Source: Pseudoselenomonas ruminantium
GTDB lineage: Bacteria; Bacillota; Negativicutes; Selenomonadales; Selenomonadaceae
DNA length: 38,170 nucleotides
Assembly (NCBI GenBank): GCA_902781305.1
Contig: CACZIV010000048.1
Location: forward strand, 1-38,170
Reading direction: 5' to 3'
Position 1 is the stretch's first letter. Every line of letters starts with the position of its first letter. Of this stretch, positions 8,470 through 16,635 are shown piece by piece. The position numbers were made by a program, and so were the translations under genes. The notes below the pieces were generated by a model. That model made no database searches, was not told the DNA's origin, and saw only the letters and a program-made list of their open reading frames with translations.

Positions 8470-8499
8470 CTAAACCTTCTCCTAAAAACACAATACACA

Positions 8500-9108
8500 T
8501 TATTTCGGCTGCTTCTTAATCCCATCCAAGAGCAGTCGCATCTTCATCGCTACGTTTTCCTGAAAGGAAATCGAAAGCTTGCTGAACGCCGTCGCCTGAT
8601 AAATGGAATGGAACATCTCGGTGATAAGTTCAGCGGGCACATCATCACGCACCTCGCCTGCTTCTTGCCCCTCGCGCAAAATCCGCTCATACAGCGGCTT
8701 AAAGCCCGGCGTGGGCACTTTTTTGCGTTCCTCAGCATCTTCCGGCAGCCCCGAATGGTCCGCCGCCGCTAAGAACAACGGCAGAACATAGCGATTTTCA
8801 TCCAGGAACTTCGCCGTCATCATACAAGCAACGGACAGAAGCTCACAAGCAGGCCGGCCCTCTCCACGCAATTCCTCAATCGCAGTATTCACTTCGGCAA
8901 CAAAACGCCCCAAAAGATGCACCAGCAGCTCTTCCTTAGACTGAAAGTAATTGTAAAACGTTCCCGTGCCCAAATCCGCACCGTTCATAATATCCGCAAT
9001 GGACGCTTCACGAAAGCCCTTCTTGCTGAACACCACTACCGCCGCATCCAATATCGCCTGCCGGGATAACATCTTCTTCCGCTCCCGGCGGCCCATTTTT
9101 TCTTCCAT
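8500..9108 (-). CDS. TetR/AcrR family transcriptional regulator
   Basis: A one-component repressor of about 202 aa. The N-terminal helix-turn-helix is clear: RQAILDAAVVVFSKKGFREA, then SIADIMNGADLGTGTFYNYF, the usual TetR recognition helix. The C-terminal ligand domain is not informative. It sits upstream of nirJ1-nirJ2 in the same orientation and is divergent from dcuC, so it may control either. A TATAAT lies near 9150 on the minus strand, and a perfect 10-bp-arm palindrome (9182-9204) lies just upstream. The start is uncertain: ATG at 9108 or the in-frame ATG at 9096 (MGRRERKKML), neither with a strong ribosome site. Confidence 0.85.
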   Translation of the reverse strand: MEEKMGRRERKKMLSRQAILDAAVVVFSKKGFREASIADIMNGADLGTGTFYNYFQSKEELLVHLLGRFVAEVNTAIEELRGEGRPACELLSVACMMTAKFLDENRYVLPLFLAAADHSGLPEDAEERKKVPTPGFKPLYERILREGQEAGEVRDDVPAELITEMFHSIYQATAFSKLSISFQENVAMKMRLLLDGIKKQPK

Positions 9109-9181
9109 AACCGCACCGCCCCGTTTCTGTACATTTCATTCTGTTTTCTATTATATCGGAAAAAACCATCGCTGAAAAGGA

Positions 9182-9204
9182 AAAAATGAATTTGATTCAT
9201 TTTT
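9182..9204. promoter_or_regulatory. Perfect palindrome, candidate operator between tetR and dcuC
   Basis: AAAAATGAAT, a TTG centre, and ATTCATTTTT form a perfect 10-bp inverted repeat in the divergent tetR/dcuC region, upstream of the tetR -10 box. The size and place suit a TetR-type or Fur/FNR-like operator. Which protein binds cannot be told. Confidence 0.45.
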
Positions 9205-9259
9205 ATAACGAAACGCAATCGCAAAAACGCCTCTTGCAGTCAACCGCAAGTTATTATAT

Positions 9260-9276
9260 GATAAGTAAGTATTATC
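9260..9276. promoter_or_regulatory. GATAA-N7-TTATC dyad, candidate dcuC operator
   Basis: A short inverted repeat lies about 105 bp before dcuC. A second dyad (ATTGC-ATTA-GCAAT, about 9312-9325) lies nearer the gene. Either could bind a CRP/FNR-family activator, as dcuC is FNR-activated in enterobacteria. This is positional inference only. Confidence 0.3.
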
Positions 9277-9380
9277 TGATATTATTTCATAATAATTTTC
9301 ACTAATACAATATTGCATTAGCAATGCACAATAATAAATAAAGAAATGTAACATTGCTAATTACGGAGGTATTATTTTTT

Positions 9381-10766
9381 ATGTTAGGTCTTCTCATTGC
9401 CATCGTTGTGGTGGCCTGGGTTGCCCGCTTCGTGCTCAAAAAGTACCCGGCGCAGCCTGTACTCTTTACCGCCGGCATCGTGATGATGGTGCTGACACTC
9501 GTCTTCGGTCTGGGTGAAATTCTCCCAGCCAAACAGTCCACCGGCTCGCCCTGGCTGGATATCATTCAGTCCATCAGCCTGGCCTTTAGCAGCCGCGCGG
9601 CCAAACTCGGCATGATTATCATGCTGATTGGCGGTTTCTCCAAGTACATGGACAGCATTGGCGCCAGCACCGCTTTGGTACGCATCGCCATCAAGCCCTT
9701 GAAAAAACTCGGCCATCCCTATGTGGTACTGGCTCTGACTTCTGTACTCGGCAACTTCCTCGCCATGTTCATCAGCTCCGCCTCTGGCTTCGGGCTCTTG
9801 CTCATGGTGACCATGTATCCGGTACTGGTGCGTTTAGGCGTCAGCCGTATCGCTGCCTGCGCCGTTATCGCCACCACTTCTGCCCCCGGCTGGGGCCCGG
9901 CTGGTGCCGACAACATCTTTGCCGCTGAACTCATCGGCATGGAGATTGTGCCTTACTTCATGCAGTATCAGGTACCGGTCGGTCTCTGCACCATCGGCGC
10001 GCTGGCGCTTGCCCATTTCTTTGTGCAGAAACATCTTGACGTCAAGAATCCGGACGAAATGGCAGGCAAGGACGTATCCGCTGCCGTAACCGAGGAGCAG
10101 GCAAAAGCGCAGGAAACGCCCGCTGTGCCGTCCTTCTATGCACTTTTGCCCATGCTGCCGCTGCTGTTGGTGCTGTTCTTTGGCCTCAACGAACACACGG
10201 GCATCAAGATGGATATCAGCCTGGCTACGTTAATCAGTATTTTCCTGACCATGCTCATTGAATTCCTGCGCCATCGCGACGGGCTCAAAGCCTGCAAGGA
10301 TATCGGCGCTTTCTGGAACGGCATGGGCCTGCAGATGGCCACGGTTGTCACCCTCGTTGTTGCTGCCGAAACCTTCTCCAAGGGTCTTATCTCCCTGGGT
10401 GCCATTGACACCTTGATTACCAGCGCCCAAAACGCCGGCCTTGGCGGTATCGGCATGATGTTCGTCTTCGTCTCCATCATCATCGCCGCCACGCTGATCA
10501 CCGGCAGCGGCAACGCCACTTTCTTCGCCTTCGTGCCGCTGGCCCCAAAAGTGGCTGCCCTGTCCGGCATTGCTCCAGTGCTTTTGGTCCTGCCCATGAA
10601 CTTCGTGTCCAATCTGGCGCGTTCCCTCTCCCCAATCGCTGCCGTCATGATTGTCGTGGCTGGTGCCGCTGGCCTTTCGCCGATGGATTTGGCTAAACGC
10701 ACCTTTATCCCTGTGGCTGTGGCTACGGTAGTCAACATCGCGGTAACGTTGATATTGTTCTTCTAA
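9381..10766 (+). CDS. dcuC: Anaerobic C4-dicarboxylate transporter DcuC
   Basis: An inner-membrane carrier of 461 aa, the usual DcuC length, with about 12 hydrophobic segments. In anaerobes this family exports succinate or exchanges it for fumarate. Family-typical stretches are GNFLAMFISSASGFGLLLMV, TTSAPGWGPAGADNIFAA and LITGSGNATFFAFVPLAP. The ATG at 9381 follows ACGGAGG at 11-12 nt; a TTG at 9354 precedes that ribosome site and is rejected. The gene is divergent from the tetR-nirJ operon and ends in a strong terminator at 10774-10816. Confidence 0.88.
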   Translation: MLGLLIAIVVVAWVARFVLKKYPAQPVLFTAGIVMMVLTLVFGLGEILPAKQSTGSPWLDIIQSISLAFSSRAAKLGMIIMLIGGFSKYMDSIGASTALVRIAIKPLKKLGHPYVVLALTSVLGNFLAMFISSASGFGLLLMVTMYPVLVRLGVSRIAACAVIATTSAPGWGPAGADNIFAAELIGMEIVPYFMQYQVPVGLCTIGALALAHFFVQKHLDVKNPDEMAGKDVSAAVTEEQAKAQETPAVPSFYALLPMLPLLLVLFFGLNEHTGIKMDISLATLISIFLTMLIEFLRHRDGLKACKDIGAFWNGMGLQMATVVTLVVAAETFSKGLISLGAIDTLITSAQNAGLGGIGMMFVFVSIIIAATLITGSGNATFFAFVPLAPKVAALSGIAPVLLVLPMNFVSNLARSLSPIAAVMIVVAGAAGLSPMDLAKRTFIPVAVATVVNIAVTLILFF

Positions 10767-10773
10767 ATACCAA

Positions 10774-10816
10774 AATAGTCAATACATCACGCGCATGGTG
10801 TATTGACTATTTTTTT
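10774..10816 (+). terminator. Rho-independent terminator after dcuC
   Basis: AATAGTCAATACA pairs with TGTATTGACTATT around a 12-nt loop and is followed by a run of T. With A-rich flanks it may also serve the convergent sensor gene. Confidence 0.85.
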
Positions 10817-10826
10817 CATGCCAATA

Positions 10827-12587
10827 TTATTTAGCCTGTGCTTTCTTGAATTTCTTGGCATTATACAAGGCTCTGTCGCCCCGCTGAAAAATGGTCAGCG
10901 GAGTATCGTCTTTTTTGGCTTCTGCTATGCCAATGCTGGAAGTAAAAATCGCTCCCTCCGGCAGAACATTCGCCTTTCTGACGGATTCACGGATGCTCTC
11001 GGCGATTTCCTGTGCTCGTTCAAATTCCGTATTGGACAGGATAATCATAAATTCATCACCGCCCCAGCGACCGGCAGCATCCTTGCGGCTTATATGTTCA
11101 AGAATAGACTGGGCCACGGCCCGTAATGCCTCATCCCCGACATCATGCCCAAAGGAATCATTGACCTGCTTGAAATCGTCCACATCCATCATCAGCACAC
11201 ATACATTCTCCAGTTCGTTTATCTGATACTTCCAAAGGAACTGCTCCAAAGCCTCTTCCAGGCCAGCATGATTCAAAAGCGGCGTCAGCGTATCGTGCAG
11301 CAGGCCGCTGCGCTCATAACTGATGCAGTTTTCGACTACGTTAATCCCCAGTTTCACGGCCTGAGCGAATCGCTTGCAGCTGCCATAACCACAGGCATGG
11401 CAGTTGATTTCACGGGATTCCGGCGTATACTTACGCAGATGAATATAGATTTCTTCCAAATCTTCATCTTCAAAGAAGCCATTTTCAATTTTTCGGTTCG
11501 TATATTCGCGCCGGAAATCCTGCCAAGCCAGTGTTTCAGCAAAATACTGTTCAATGGCGTAGATTGTCCCTTCATCCTTTTCCGTAACCTGCTCGGCTAT
11601 CTTGTCCCGCTTGCGGGCATTAATCTTGTAATCCACATCATCCAGCGCTGTACAGTGGTCTGTCCCCGTACCAAAATTACAGCCGCCCCTGCAATTCAGG
11701 ATCTCCACCAGTTCCGGAACAGTTTTATGCTCCTTTTGACGGTTATGGTATTCGCGCAGATACGGATAGGAAACGCGCACAGAATCCAGCTGACGAATCC
11801 ACATATCCTTATTCGTCAGCCGAACCGTTTCGCTCAACCCGCCCGGCCGACTGTAAACATGGCCAATCCCGGAATTTTTTCCTGCAAATCCCACTTCAGG
11901 AAACTGGTCAATGGCGATATTTTCCGCCAATAGTTTCTGTTTTAATTTGTCAAATGTGACATTGTAGGCTACCTGCTGGCCCGTATTGGGGTCTTCTATT
12001 TCATCCGCCTTGGCAATGCAGGGCGACAAAAAGGCAATCTTCCCCTCTAAATGCTCAACCTGCCGCAAATAAATGGCCAGGCAGATTAACGGGCTTTGAA
12101 TCGGCGCCAGGGAGGGCAGAAGCTCCGGCAAATAACGTTCACAGTAATTCACAATAGATGGACAGGGCTGAGCAATCATGGAGTCCAAATGCAAGGCTTT
12201 TTTCGCCTGCAAATAGGCCCAGGTAGCAATATCTGCCCCCAAAGACACATCATAAATATTGCCTACGCCTAAGGATTTCAGCCAGCCAAACAGGCGAAAA
12301 AGCTGCGGAAAATTTACCTGCGCTGACGGTGCTGCCACCAGATGAATCGTTTCTCCTGCCGCCAAGTCCTCGAAAAAACGCTCCGTATCATCCCGATAGT
12401 CTCTGGCGCCATGGTCGCAGGCCTTAATACACGCGCCGCAGGAAATGCAGTACCGTTCACCTACCGCTACCTTACGTTCCCGGTCATACGCCCGATAAAC
12501 CTGATTGGCTGCATCTACGGGGCAGACTGCAATACATTTGTTGCAGGCCTTGCACTTCTCCTCAATCGTAAAAATTCTCCCCGACAA
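10827..12587 (-). CDS. Ferredoxin/hydrogenase-like H-cluster domain fused to a diguanylate cyclase (H2 or redox sensor)
   Basis: A fusion of 586 aa. Residues 1-60 hold two 4Fe-4S ferredoxin motifs (Cys12/15/18/22 and Cys47/50/53/57). Residues about 80-350 resemble the [FeFe]-hydrogenase large domain and keep the four H-cluster-anchoring cysteines: AQPCPS (Cys142), SPCIAKADE (Cys190) and NCRGGC (Cys299, Cys303). The proton-relay cysteine of the catalytic TSCCP motif is replaced by proline. Residues 396-421 form another four-cysteine cluster motif (CHACGYGSC...C). Residues about 460-585 are a GGDEF domain with intact GGDEF at 509-513 and no RxxD inhibitory site (SRKD instead). The likely role is a sensor that sets c-di-GMP output by H2 or redox state. 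The start is TTG with GGAGGG 6 nt upstream. Confidence 0.85.
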   Translation of the reverse strand: MSGRIFTIEEKCKACNKCIAVCPVDAANQVYRAYDRERKVAVGERYCISCGACIKACDHGARDYRDDTERFFEDLAAGETIHLVAAPSAQVNFPQLFRLFGWLKSLGVGNIYDVSLGADIATWAYLQAKKALHLDSMIAQPCPSIVNYCERYLPELLPSLAPIQSPLICLAIYLRQVEHLEGKIAFLSPCIAKADEIEDPNTGQQVAYNVTFDKLKQKLLAENIAIDQFPEVGFAGKNSGIGHVYSRPGGLSETVRLTNKDMWIRQLDSVRVSYPYLREYHNRQKEHKTVPELVEILNCRGGCNFGTGTDHCTALDDVDYKINARKRDKIAEQVTEKDEGTIYAIEQYFAETLAWQDFRREYTNRKIENGFFEDEDLEEIYIHLRKYTPESREINCHACGYGSCKRFAQAVKLGINVVENCISYERSGLLHDTLTPLLNHAGLEEALEQFLWKYQINELENVCVLMMDVDDFKQVNDSFGHDVGDEALRAVAQSILEHISRKDAAGRWGGDEFMIILSNTEFERAQEIAESIRESVRKANVLPEGAIFTSSIGIAEAKKDDTPLTIFQRGDRALYNAKKFKKAQAK

Positions 12588-12664
12588 ACATATCCCTCCA
12601 CAAACGACAAAAGGGCAACGACCTAAATGGCGTTTCCCCTTGTCATACGCTTCTCTATGCCCCG

Positions 12665-12693
12665 ATTATAGCACCGAAGGGCAATATTATCAA
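12665..12693 (-). promoter_or_regulatory. Promoter of the hydrogenase-like GGDEF gene
   Basis: On the minus strand, TTGATA (12693-12688), a 17-bp spacer and TATAAT (12670-12665). The leader of about 75 nt contains a weak AAGGGG/CCCTTTT hairpin (about 12607-12640) that could attenuate transcription. Confidence 0.7.
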
Positions 12694-12739
12694 GACAAGC
12701 AAAACAAAAGATATTTACTTTATTAATAACCACATTTAT

Positions 12740-12768
12740 TTGACAAAACTATCCTTGACCGCTAAACT
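12740..12768 (+). promoter_or_regulatory. Promoter of the thi operon
   Basis: TTGACA (12740-12745), a 17-bp spacer and TAAACT (12763-12768). Transcription would begin about 10 nt before the TPP riboswitch. Confidence 0.65.
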
Positions 12769-12785
12769 AAAGACATAATCACATA

Positions 12786-12875
12786 CACGGGAGCTCGCAG
12801 ACGGGCTGAGAGGAAGTTATGCACTTCGACCGCACCTGATTTGGATAATGCCAACGTAGGGAATTAGGAATAACG
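12786..12875 (+). ncRNA. TPP riboswitch (THI element)
   Basis: The conserved THI-box blocks are present in order: GGGAGCTC, the pyrimidine-sensing GGGCTGAGAGG, GACCGCACCTGATTTGGATA, and AATGCCAACGTAGGGAA. Thiamin pyrophosphate binding would favour the terminator just downstream and shut off thiM-thiE-thiD, a classic negative feedback on thiamin salvage genes. Confidence 0.96.
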
Positions 12876-12882
12876 TCATTCG

Positions 12883-12912
12883 GGACTATCCAAAAATTGG
12901 ATAGTCCTTTTC
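12883..12912 (+). terminator. TPP-riboswitch expression-platform terminator
   Basis: GGACTATCC pairs with GGATAGTCC and is followed by TTTTCGTTT. Its place between the aptamer and thiM makes it the regulated terminator. Confidence 0.88.
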
Positions 12913-12949
12913 GTTTGCCCTTTTCCCTCCAACTGAAGGAGGATGCAAC

Positions 12950-13768
12950 TTGTTTAACACCTGGGAAAACATCCGTAAGACCACGCCGCTGATTCATCAC
13001 ATCACCAACTATGTGACGGTAAATGATGTGGCCAATATCACCCTGGCATGCGGGGCAAGCCCCGTTATGGCCGATGATGCAGCCGAAGCGGCGGAAATCA
13101 CGAAGCTTGCCACAGGGCTATGTCTGAATATCGGCACGCTCAACGGGCGTACTATCCCGGCCATGCTGAGCGCCGCCCGCCAAGCAAAGGAATTAAACCA
13201 TCCGGTTGTGCTCGACCCGGTAGGGGCTGGTGCCACCACTCTGCGGACGCAGACTGCGCTGGATATTCTGCAGACCGGCAGCGTTACCTGCGTGCGGGGC
13301 AATATCTCGGAAATCAAGACCCTGATTCATGGCACAGGCAACACTAAGGGCGTAGATGCCGCCGCCGTGGACAGCGTAACCGAGGAAAACCTCGCAAGTT
13401 CCTGTGCATTTGCCAAGCAGGCCGCCCAACAGTTAAACACCATTGTGGCCATTACCGGTGCCATTGATTTGGTCGCCGACACGAAAAACTGCTATATCAT
13501 CCGCAACGGCCATCCAGAAATGAGCCGTATCACGGGCACCGGTTGTCAGTGCTCCGCCCTCGTTGCCGCCTGCATTGCCGCAAATCCCGCCAAGCCTTTG
13601 GAAGCCGCCGCTGCCGCCGTAATGGCTATGGGGTTGGCAGGCGAGCTTGCTCATAAGCATCTTCTCCCCCATGAAGGCAATGCCACCTACCGCAGCCGCA
13701 TAATCGACACCATTTACCACCTGACGGCAGAAGAACTAAATAAGGGGGCAAAATATGAAATCCGCTAA
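12950..13768 (+). CDS. thiM: Hydroxyethylthiazole kinase
   Basis: Phosphorylates 4-methyl-5-(2-hydroxyethyl)thiazole with ATP, the salvage route to the thiazole half of thiamin. Family motifs are the N-terminal PLIHHITNYVTVNDVANITLA, the substrate-site VVLDPVGAGATTLR, and the phosphate-binding ITGTGCQCSALVAA with the catalytic-site cysteine. At 272 aa it is normal. The start is TTG at 12950, placed by AAGGAGG seven nt upstream. It is the first gene after the TPP riboswitch and overlaps thiE by 14 nt, so translation is probably coupled. Confidence 0.94.
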   Translation: MFNTWENIRKTTPLIHHITNYVTVNDVANITLACGASPVMADDAAEAAEITKLATGLCLNIGTLNGRTIPAMLSAARQAKELNHPVVLDPVGAGATTLRTQTALDILQTGSVTCVRGNISEIKTLIHGTGNTKGVDAAAVDSVTEENLASSCAFAKQAAQQLNTIVAITGAIDLVADTKNCYIIRNGHPEMSRITGTGCQCSALVAACIAANPAKPLEAAAAAVMAMGLAGELAHKHLLPHEGNATYRSRIIDTIYHLTAEELNKGAKYEIR

Positions 13769-14399
13769 TATTACCGCTGACGCTTTACAGCTCTACGCCG
13801 TTACCGACAGCCGCTGGCTGAATGGCACCTCCCTTGCCGCAGCGGTAGAAAAAGCCCTGGCCGGCGGCGTAACCTGTGTACAGCTGCGGGAAAAGCACCT
13901 GTCCTTTGACGAATTTCTGCGCACCGCCAAGGAAATAAAAGCACTCTGCCAAAACTACCATGTTCCCTTTATCGTGGACGATAATCTGGACATTGCCCTG
14001 GCCTGTGATGCCGACGGGCTGCATATCGGCCAGAACGATATGCCCGCCGCCAAGGCTCGTGAGCTTTTAGGACCGGATAAAATTCTCGGCGTATCGGCCC
14101 AAACCGCCCAGCAAGCTATTGCAGCCTGCCGGGACGGCGCCGATTATTTAGGCGTAGGCGCCGTCTTTCCCACCGGCACAAAGACCGATGCCGTCGAAGT
14201 CCCTCTTGATACGCTAAAAGCCATTACAGCCGCTGTGGATATTCCCGTGGTGGCCATTGGCGGCATTGGCGCAGATAATATCGCCCAGCTTTCCGGCACG
14301 GGCATCGCCGGCGCCGCCGTTGTATCGGCAATCTTTGCCCAAGAGGACATCAAAAAAGCCGCCGCGAATTTGCGACAGCTTATTGCAAAGGAGCTTTGA
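13755..14399 (+). CDS. thiE: Thiamine-phosphate synthase
   Basis: Joins HMP pyrophosphate and thiazole phosphate to make thiamin monophosphate, in the cytosol on a TIM-barrel fold. Visible motifs are CVQLREKHLSFDEF (the VQLREK pyrophosphate contact), PFIVDDNLDIALACDADGLH, GVGAVFPTGTKTDA and the C-terminal VVAIGGIGADNIA phosphate loop. At 214 aa it is of normal length. It lies between thiM and thiD, with AAGGGGGC in the thiM tail as its ribosome site. Confidence 0.94.
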   Translation: MKSANITADALQLYAVTDSRWLNGTSLAAAVEKALAGGVTCVQLREKHLSFDEFLRTAKEIKALCQNYHVPFIVDDNLDIALACDADGLHIGQNDMPAAKARELLGPDKILGVSAQTAQQAIAACRDGADYLGVGAVFPTGTKTDAVEVPLDTLKAITAAVDIPVVAIGGIGADNIAQLSGTGIAGAAVVSAIFAQEDIKKAAANLRQLIAKEL

Positions 14400-14401
14400 T
14401 T

Positions 14402-15199
14402 ATGGAAAAAAAATGCGAACTCAAAACCGTTCTGACCATTGCCGGCAGTGACTCCAGCGGCGGGGCAGGCATTCAGGCTGACCTCAAAACCATGCTGGCG
14501 AGTGGCGTTTACGGCATGAGCGCCATCACCGCCCTGACTGCACAAAATACCACAGGCGTAACAGCCGTGGCCAGAACAGCCCCTGATTTTCTTGCCGCAC
14601 AATTAGACAGCGTCTTTACCGATATTTTCCCAGATGCCATCAAGACCGGCATGGTCTTTGACAGCGAACTGATTGCGGTTATCGCCGCTAAGCTCAAAGC
14701 GTATCACGCGAAAAACATCGTGGTTGACCCCGTAATGGTGGCCACCAGCGGAGCAAGGCTGCTGAATGAAGACGCCATCTCAGCATTGAAGGAACAACTC
14801 CTGCCGCTGGCCACAGTCATTACGCCCAATCTTATGGAAGCCGAGGTTTTGGCTGGTATGGAAATCAAGAGCCACGAAGATATGATACAAGCCGCCCAAA
14901 AACTTTACGAAACTTACGGCTGCAATGTACTCTGCAAAGGCGGCCACCGCCTGCAGGATGCCGACGACCTGCTCTATACCGCAGACGGCCCTCTGTGGCT
15001 GAAAGGCGAACATATCGACAATCCCAATACACACGGCACTGGCTGTACCCTGTCTTCCGCCATTGCGAGCAATCTGGCAAAAGGCGAAGAATTAACAACT
15101 GCCGTAAAGAACGCCAAAGCCTATATCACCGGTGCCCTGCAGGCTGGCCTCAATCTGGGGCATGGCGCAGGGCCGCTGCATCACGGCTGGGCTATTTAG
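14402..15199 (+). CDS. thiD: Hydroxymethylpyrimidine/phosphomethylpyrimidine kinase
   Basis: Phosphorylates HMP twice to HMP pyrophosphate, the ThiE substrate. The ribokinase-like motifs are LTIAGSDSSGGAGIQADLKT near the N-terminus, VDPVMVATSGARLL in the middle, and the C-terminal NTHGTGCTLSSAIA anion hole. About 265 aa from the ATG at 14402, preceded by AAAGGAG inside the thiE end. It is the last gene of the thi operon and overlaps the convergent flavoprotein gene by 8 bp at their 3' ends. The operon covers salvage and condensation only; no thiC, thiG or thiH is present. Confidence 0.94.
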   Translation: MEKKCELKTVLTIAGSDSSGGAGIQADLKTMLASGVYGMSAITALTAQNTTGVTAVARTAPDFLAAQLDSVFTDIFPDAIKTGMVFDSELIAVIAAKLKAYHAKNIVVDPVMVATSGARLLNEDAISALKEQLLPLATVITPNLMEAEVLAGMEIKSHEDMIQAAQKLYETYGCNVLCKGGHRLQDADDLLYTADGPLWLKGEHIDNPNTHGTGCTLSSAIASNLAKGEELTTAVKNAKAYITGALQAGLNLGHGAGPLHHGWAI

Positions 15200-16064
15200 T
15201 TCGCAGGTACTTCACGGCAGAAAGTCCTGCCTCCGCCCCCTGATATACCGCTTTGGCAATCTGCAGCAGTCCACCGGTGCAGTCGCCAGCCGCAAAGAGT
15301 CCCGGCACATTGGTGGCTCCATGCGCATCAATTTTAATATGATTCCCCTCAAGCCGGGCACCGATTTTTTTCGCAATTGCCGTGCTGCCGACCGTCCCCA
15401 GGGCAATAAATACACCGTCAAGGCTTAATGATGTTCCATCAGTAAAAACAATTTTTTCCACCCGCTTATCGCCGTCAATGACGGCGATTTTTGCCGTGCA
15501 GACGCGGATTTCCGGAGGCACTTCCGGCACAGGGTCTGCACCATTGGTCAGCATAATCACCTGCGCGGCATGAGGCAGGAGCGCCCGTGCCTCATGCAGG
15601 GCATAAGCACCAGCCCCCACCACAGCTACGGTTTTGCCGCGGTAAAAGAATGCATCACAGGTTGCACAGTAGCTTATGCCCTTACCCTCAAATTCTTTCA
15701 CGCCTGGTATGGGCAAAGATTGTCGGGCCGCCCCAGTCGCGACAATCACACTGTCTGCTTCCAGTTCATGTTTTTTACCAGTTACCTTAAAGCCCGTAAA
15801 ACTCTCATTAAACATCAAGCTTAACAGCTCATCTTCCACAAACTCCACGCCAATCTTCTTCGCCCCTTCAATTCCCCGTGCGTGTAATTCTGCTCCTGAA
15901 ATCGGCTCAGAAAGCCCATAATAATTTTCAATCTTCTCCGCTTTCTCCAGCCCGCTAAGGGACAGCCCCTTGCTGAACACCGTCACTTCTGCCCCGCCCC
16001 GCCGGGCATAAAGCGCTGCCGACACCCCCGCCGGCCCGGAGCCGATGATTACCACTTTACCCAT
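15192..16064 (-). CDS. Thioredoxin reductase-like FAD/NAD(P)H oxidoreductase
   Basis: A two-dinucleotide-fold flavoprotein of 290 aa. The FAD motif VVIIGSGPAGVSAALYARRG opens the protein, the redox-active pair is in YCATCDAFF, the second Rossmann motif is VAVVGAGAYALHEARALL, and the C-terminal FAD loop is GLFAAGDCTGGLLQIAKAVY. This is the pattern of low-molecular-weight TrxB. The GAGAYA in place of the usual GGGDSA, and the short length, suggest a divergent TrxB paralogue rather than the main thioredoxin reductase. No thioredoxin gene is adjacent. The ATG at 16064 has AGGAG upstream. Confidence 0.85.
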   Translation of the reverse strand: MGKVVIIGSGPAGVSAALYARRGGAEVTVFSKGLSLSGLEKAEKIENYYGLSEPISGAELHARGIEGAKKIGVEFVEDELLSLMFNESFTGFKVTGKKHELEADSVIVATGAARQSLPIPGVKEFEGKGISYCATCDAFFYRGKTVAVVGAGAYALHEARALLPHAAQVIMLTNGADPVPEVPPEIRVCTAKIAVIDGDKRVEKIVFTDGTSLSLDGVFIALGTVGSTAIAKKIGARLEGNHIKIDAHGATNVPGLFAAGDCTGGLLQIAKAVYQGAEAGLSAVKYLRTK

Positions 16065-16110
16065 AAGTCACAATCTCCTTCGACCATAAATACTCTGCCC
16101 TAAACATAAC

Positions 16111-16142
16111 AAAAGACCGCCCCACCGTAAAGTGAGCCGGTC
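16111..16142 (-). terminator. Terminator between the 104-aa gene and the flavoprotein gene
   Basis: On the minus strand GACCGGCTCAC pairs imperfectly with GTGGGGCGGTC and is followed by TTTTGTT. It lies just downstream of the stop codon at 16161. Confidence 0.75.
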
Positions 16143-16160
16143 ACGATTTATGCGATTTTC

Positions 16161-16475
16161 TTAGTAGCTGGGATGCTTTTTTACATAATCCACCGGTCTG
16201 CTCCAATCCACATGCACCTTCGTGTTGTTCCACAGACGGGTCAATGCCAGTTTGAAGCTTTTTACATCGGCCAGCGGGTCGATTTCTTCCGGCGTAAAGT
16301 CCATAAGGGTTTCATGAGGCACATTGATACTGTGTGTCTCTGACAGATATTTTTCCGTCAGGCTCTTAGCCTCTTCATTTTTGATATTAACCATTGCCGT
16401 CTTGCTCTCTCCATCATAATCTATCCACCCTAAATCATGGCCAAAGCTTATGGCTACGCTGAATTTATTTTCCAT
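16161..16475 (-). CDS. Small conserved-looking protein of unknown function
   Basis: A soluble, acidic 104-aa protein that I do not recognise. It starts MENKFSVAISFGHDLGWIDYD, has a charged middle rich in glutamate and lysine, and ends in WSRPVDYVKKHPSY. No signal peptide, membrane segment or metal motif is visible. The ATG has GGAG 8-9 nt upstream, and a terminator follows, so it is probably a real single-gene unit. Its neighbour upstream is the divergent 6S RNA gene. Confidence 0.7.
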   Translation of the reverse strand: MENKFSVAISFGHDLGWIDYDGESKTAMVNIKNEEAKSLTEKYLSETHSINVPHETLMDFTPEEIDPLADVKSFKLALTRLWNNTKVHVDWSRPVDYVKKHPSY

Positions 16476-16601
16476 GGCGATTTCTCCTTTTTGACATCAT
16501 TCTCTGTTTCTAATTATATATGATTCAGATCCTTTTTACAAATTTTTGGCCAAAATAACCAAATTAAGTAAATATTTTCAAAAGTTTGCATTTGTCAAGT
16601 C

Positions 16602-16630
16602 TTGCACTTGTATTTTTTTTGTGCTACTAT
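16602..16630 (+). promoter_or_regulatory. Promoter of 6S RNA
   Basis: TTGCAC (16602-16607), a 17-bp spacer, TACTAT (16625-16630). The predicted start falls at about 16636, the 5' base of the closing stem of the RNA. Confidence 0.75.
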
Positions 16631-16635
16631 ACTTA

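Noticed and set aside
10827-12587. A catalytic [FeFe]-hydrogenase
   Set aside because: The proton-relay cysteine of the TSCCP motif is missing and the protein ends in a GGDEF domain, so a sensor is more likely.
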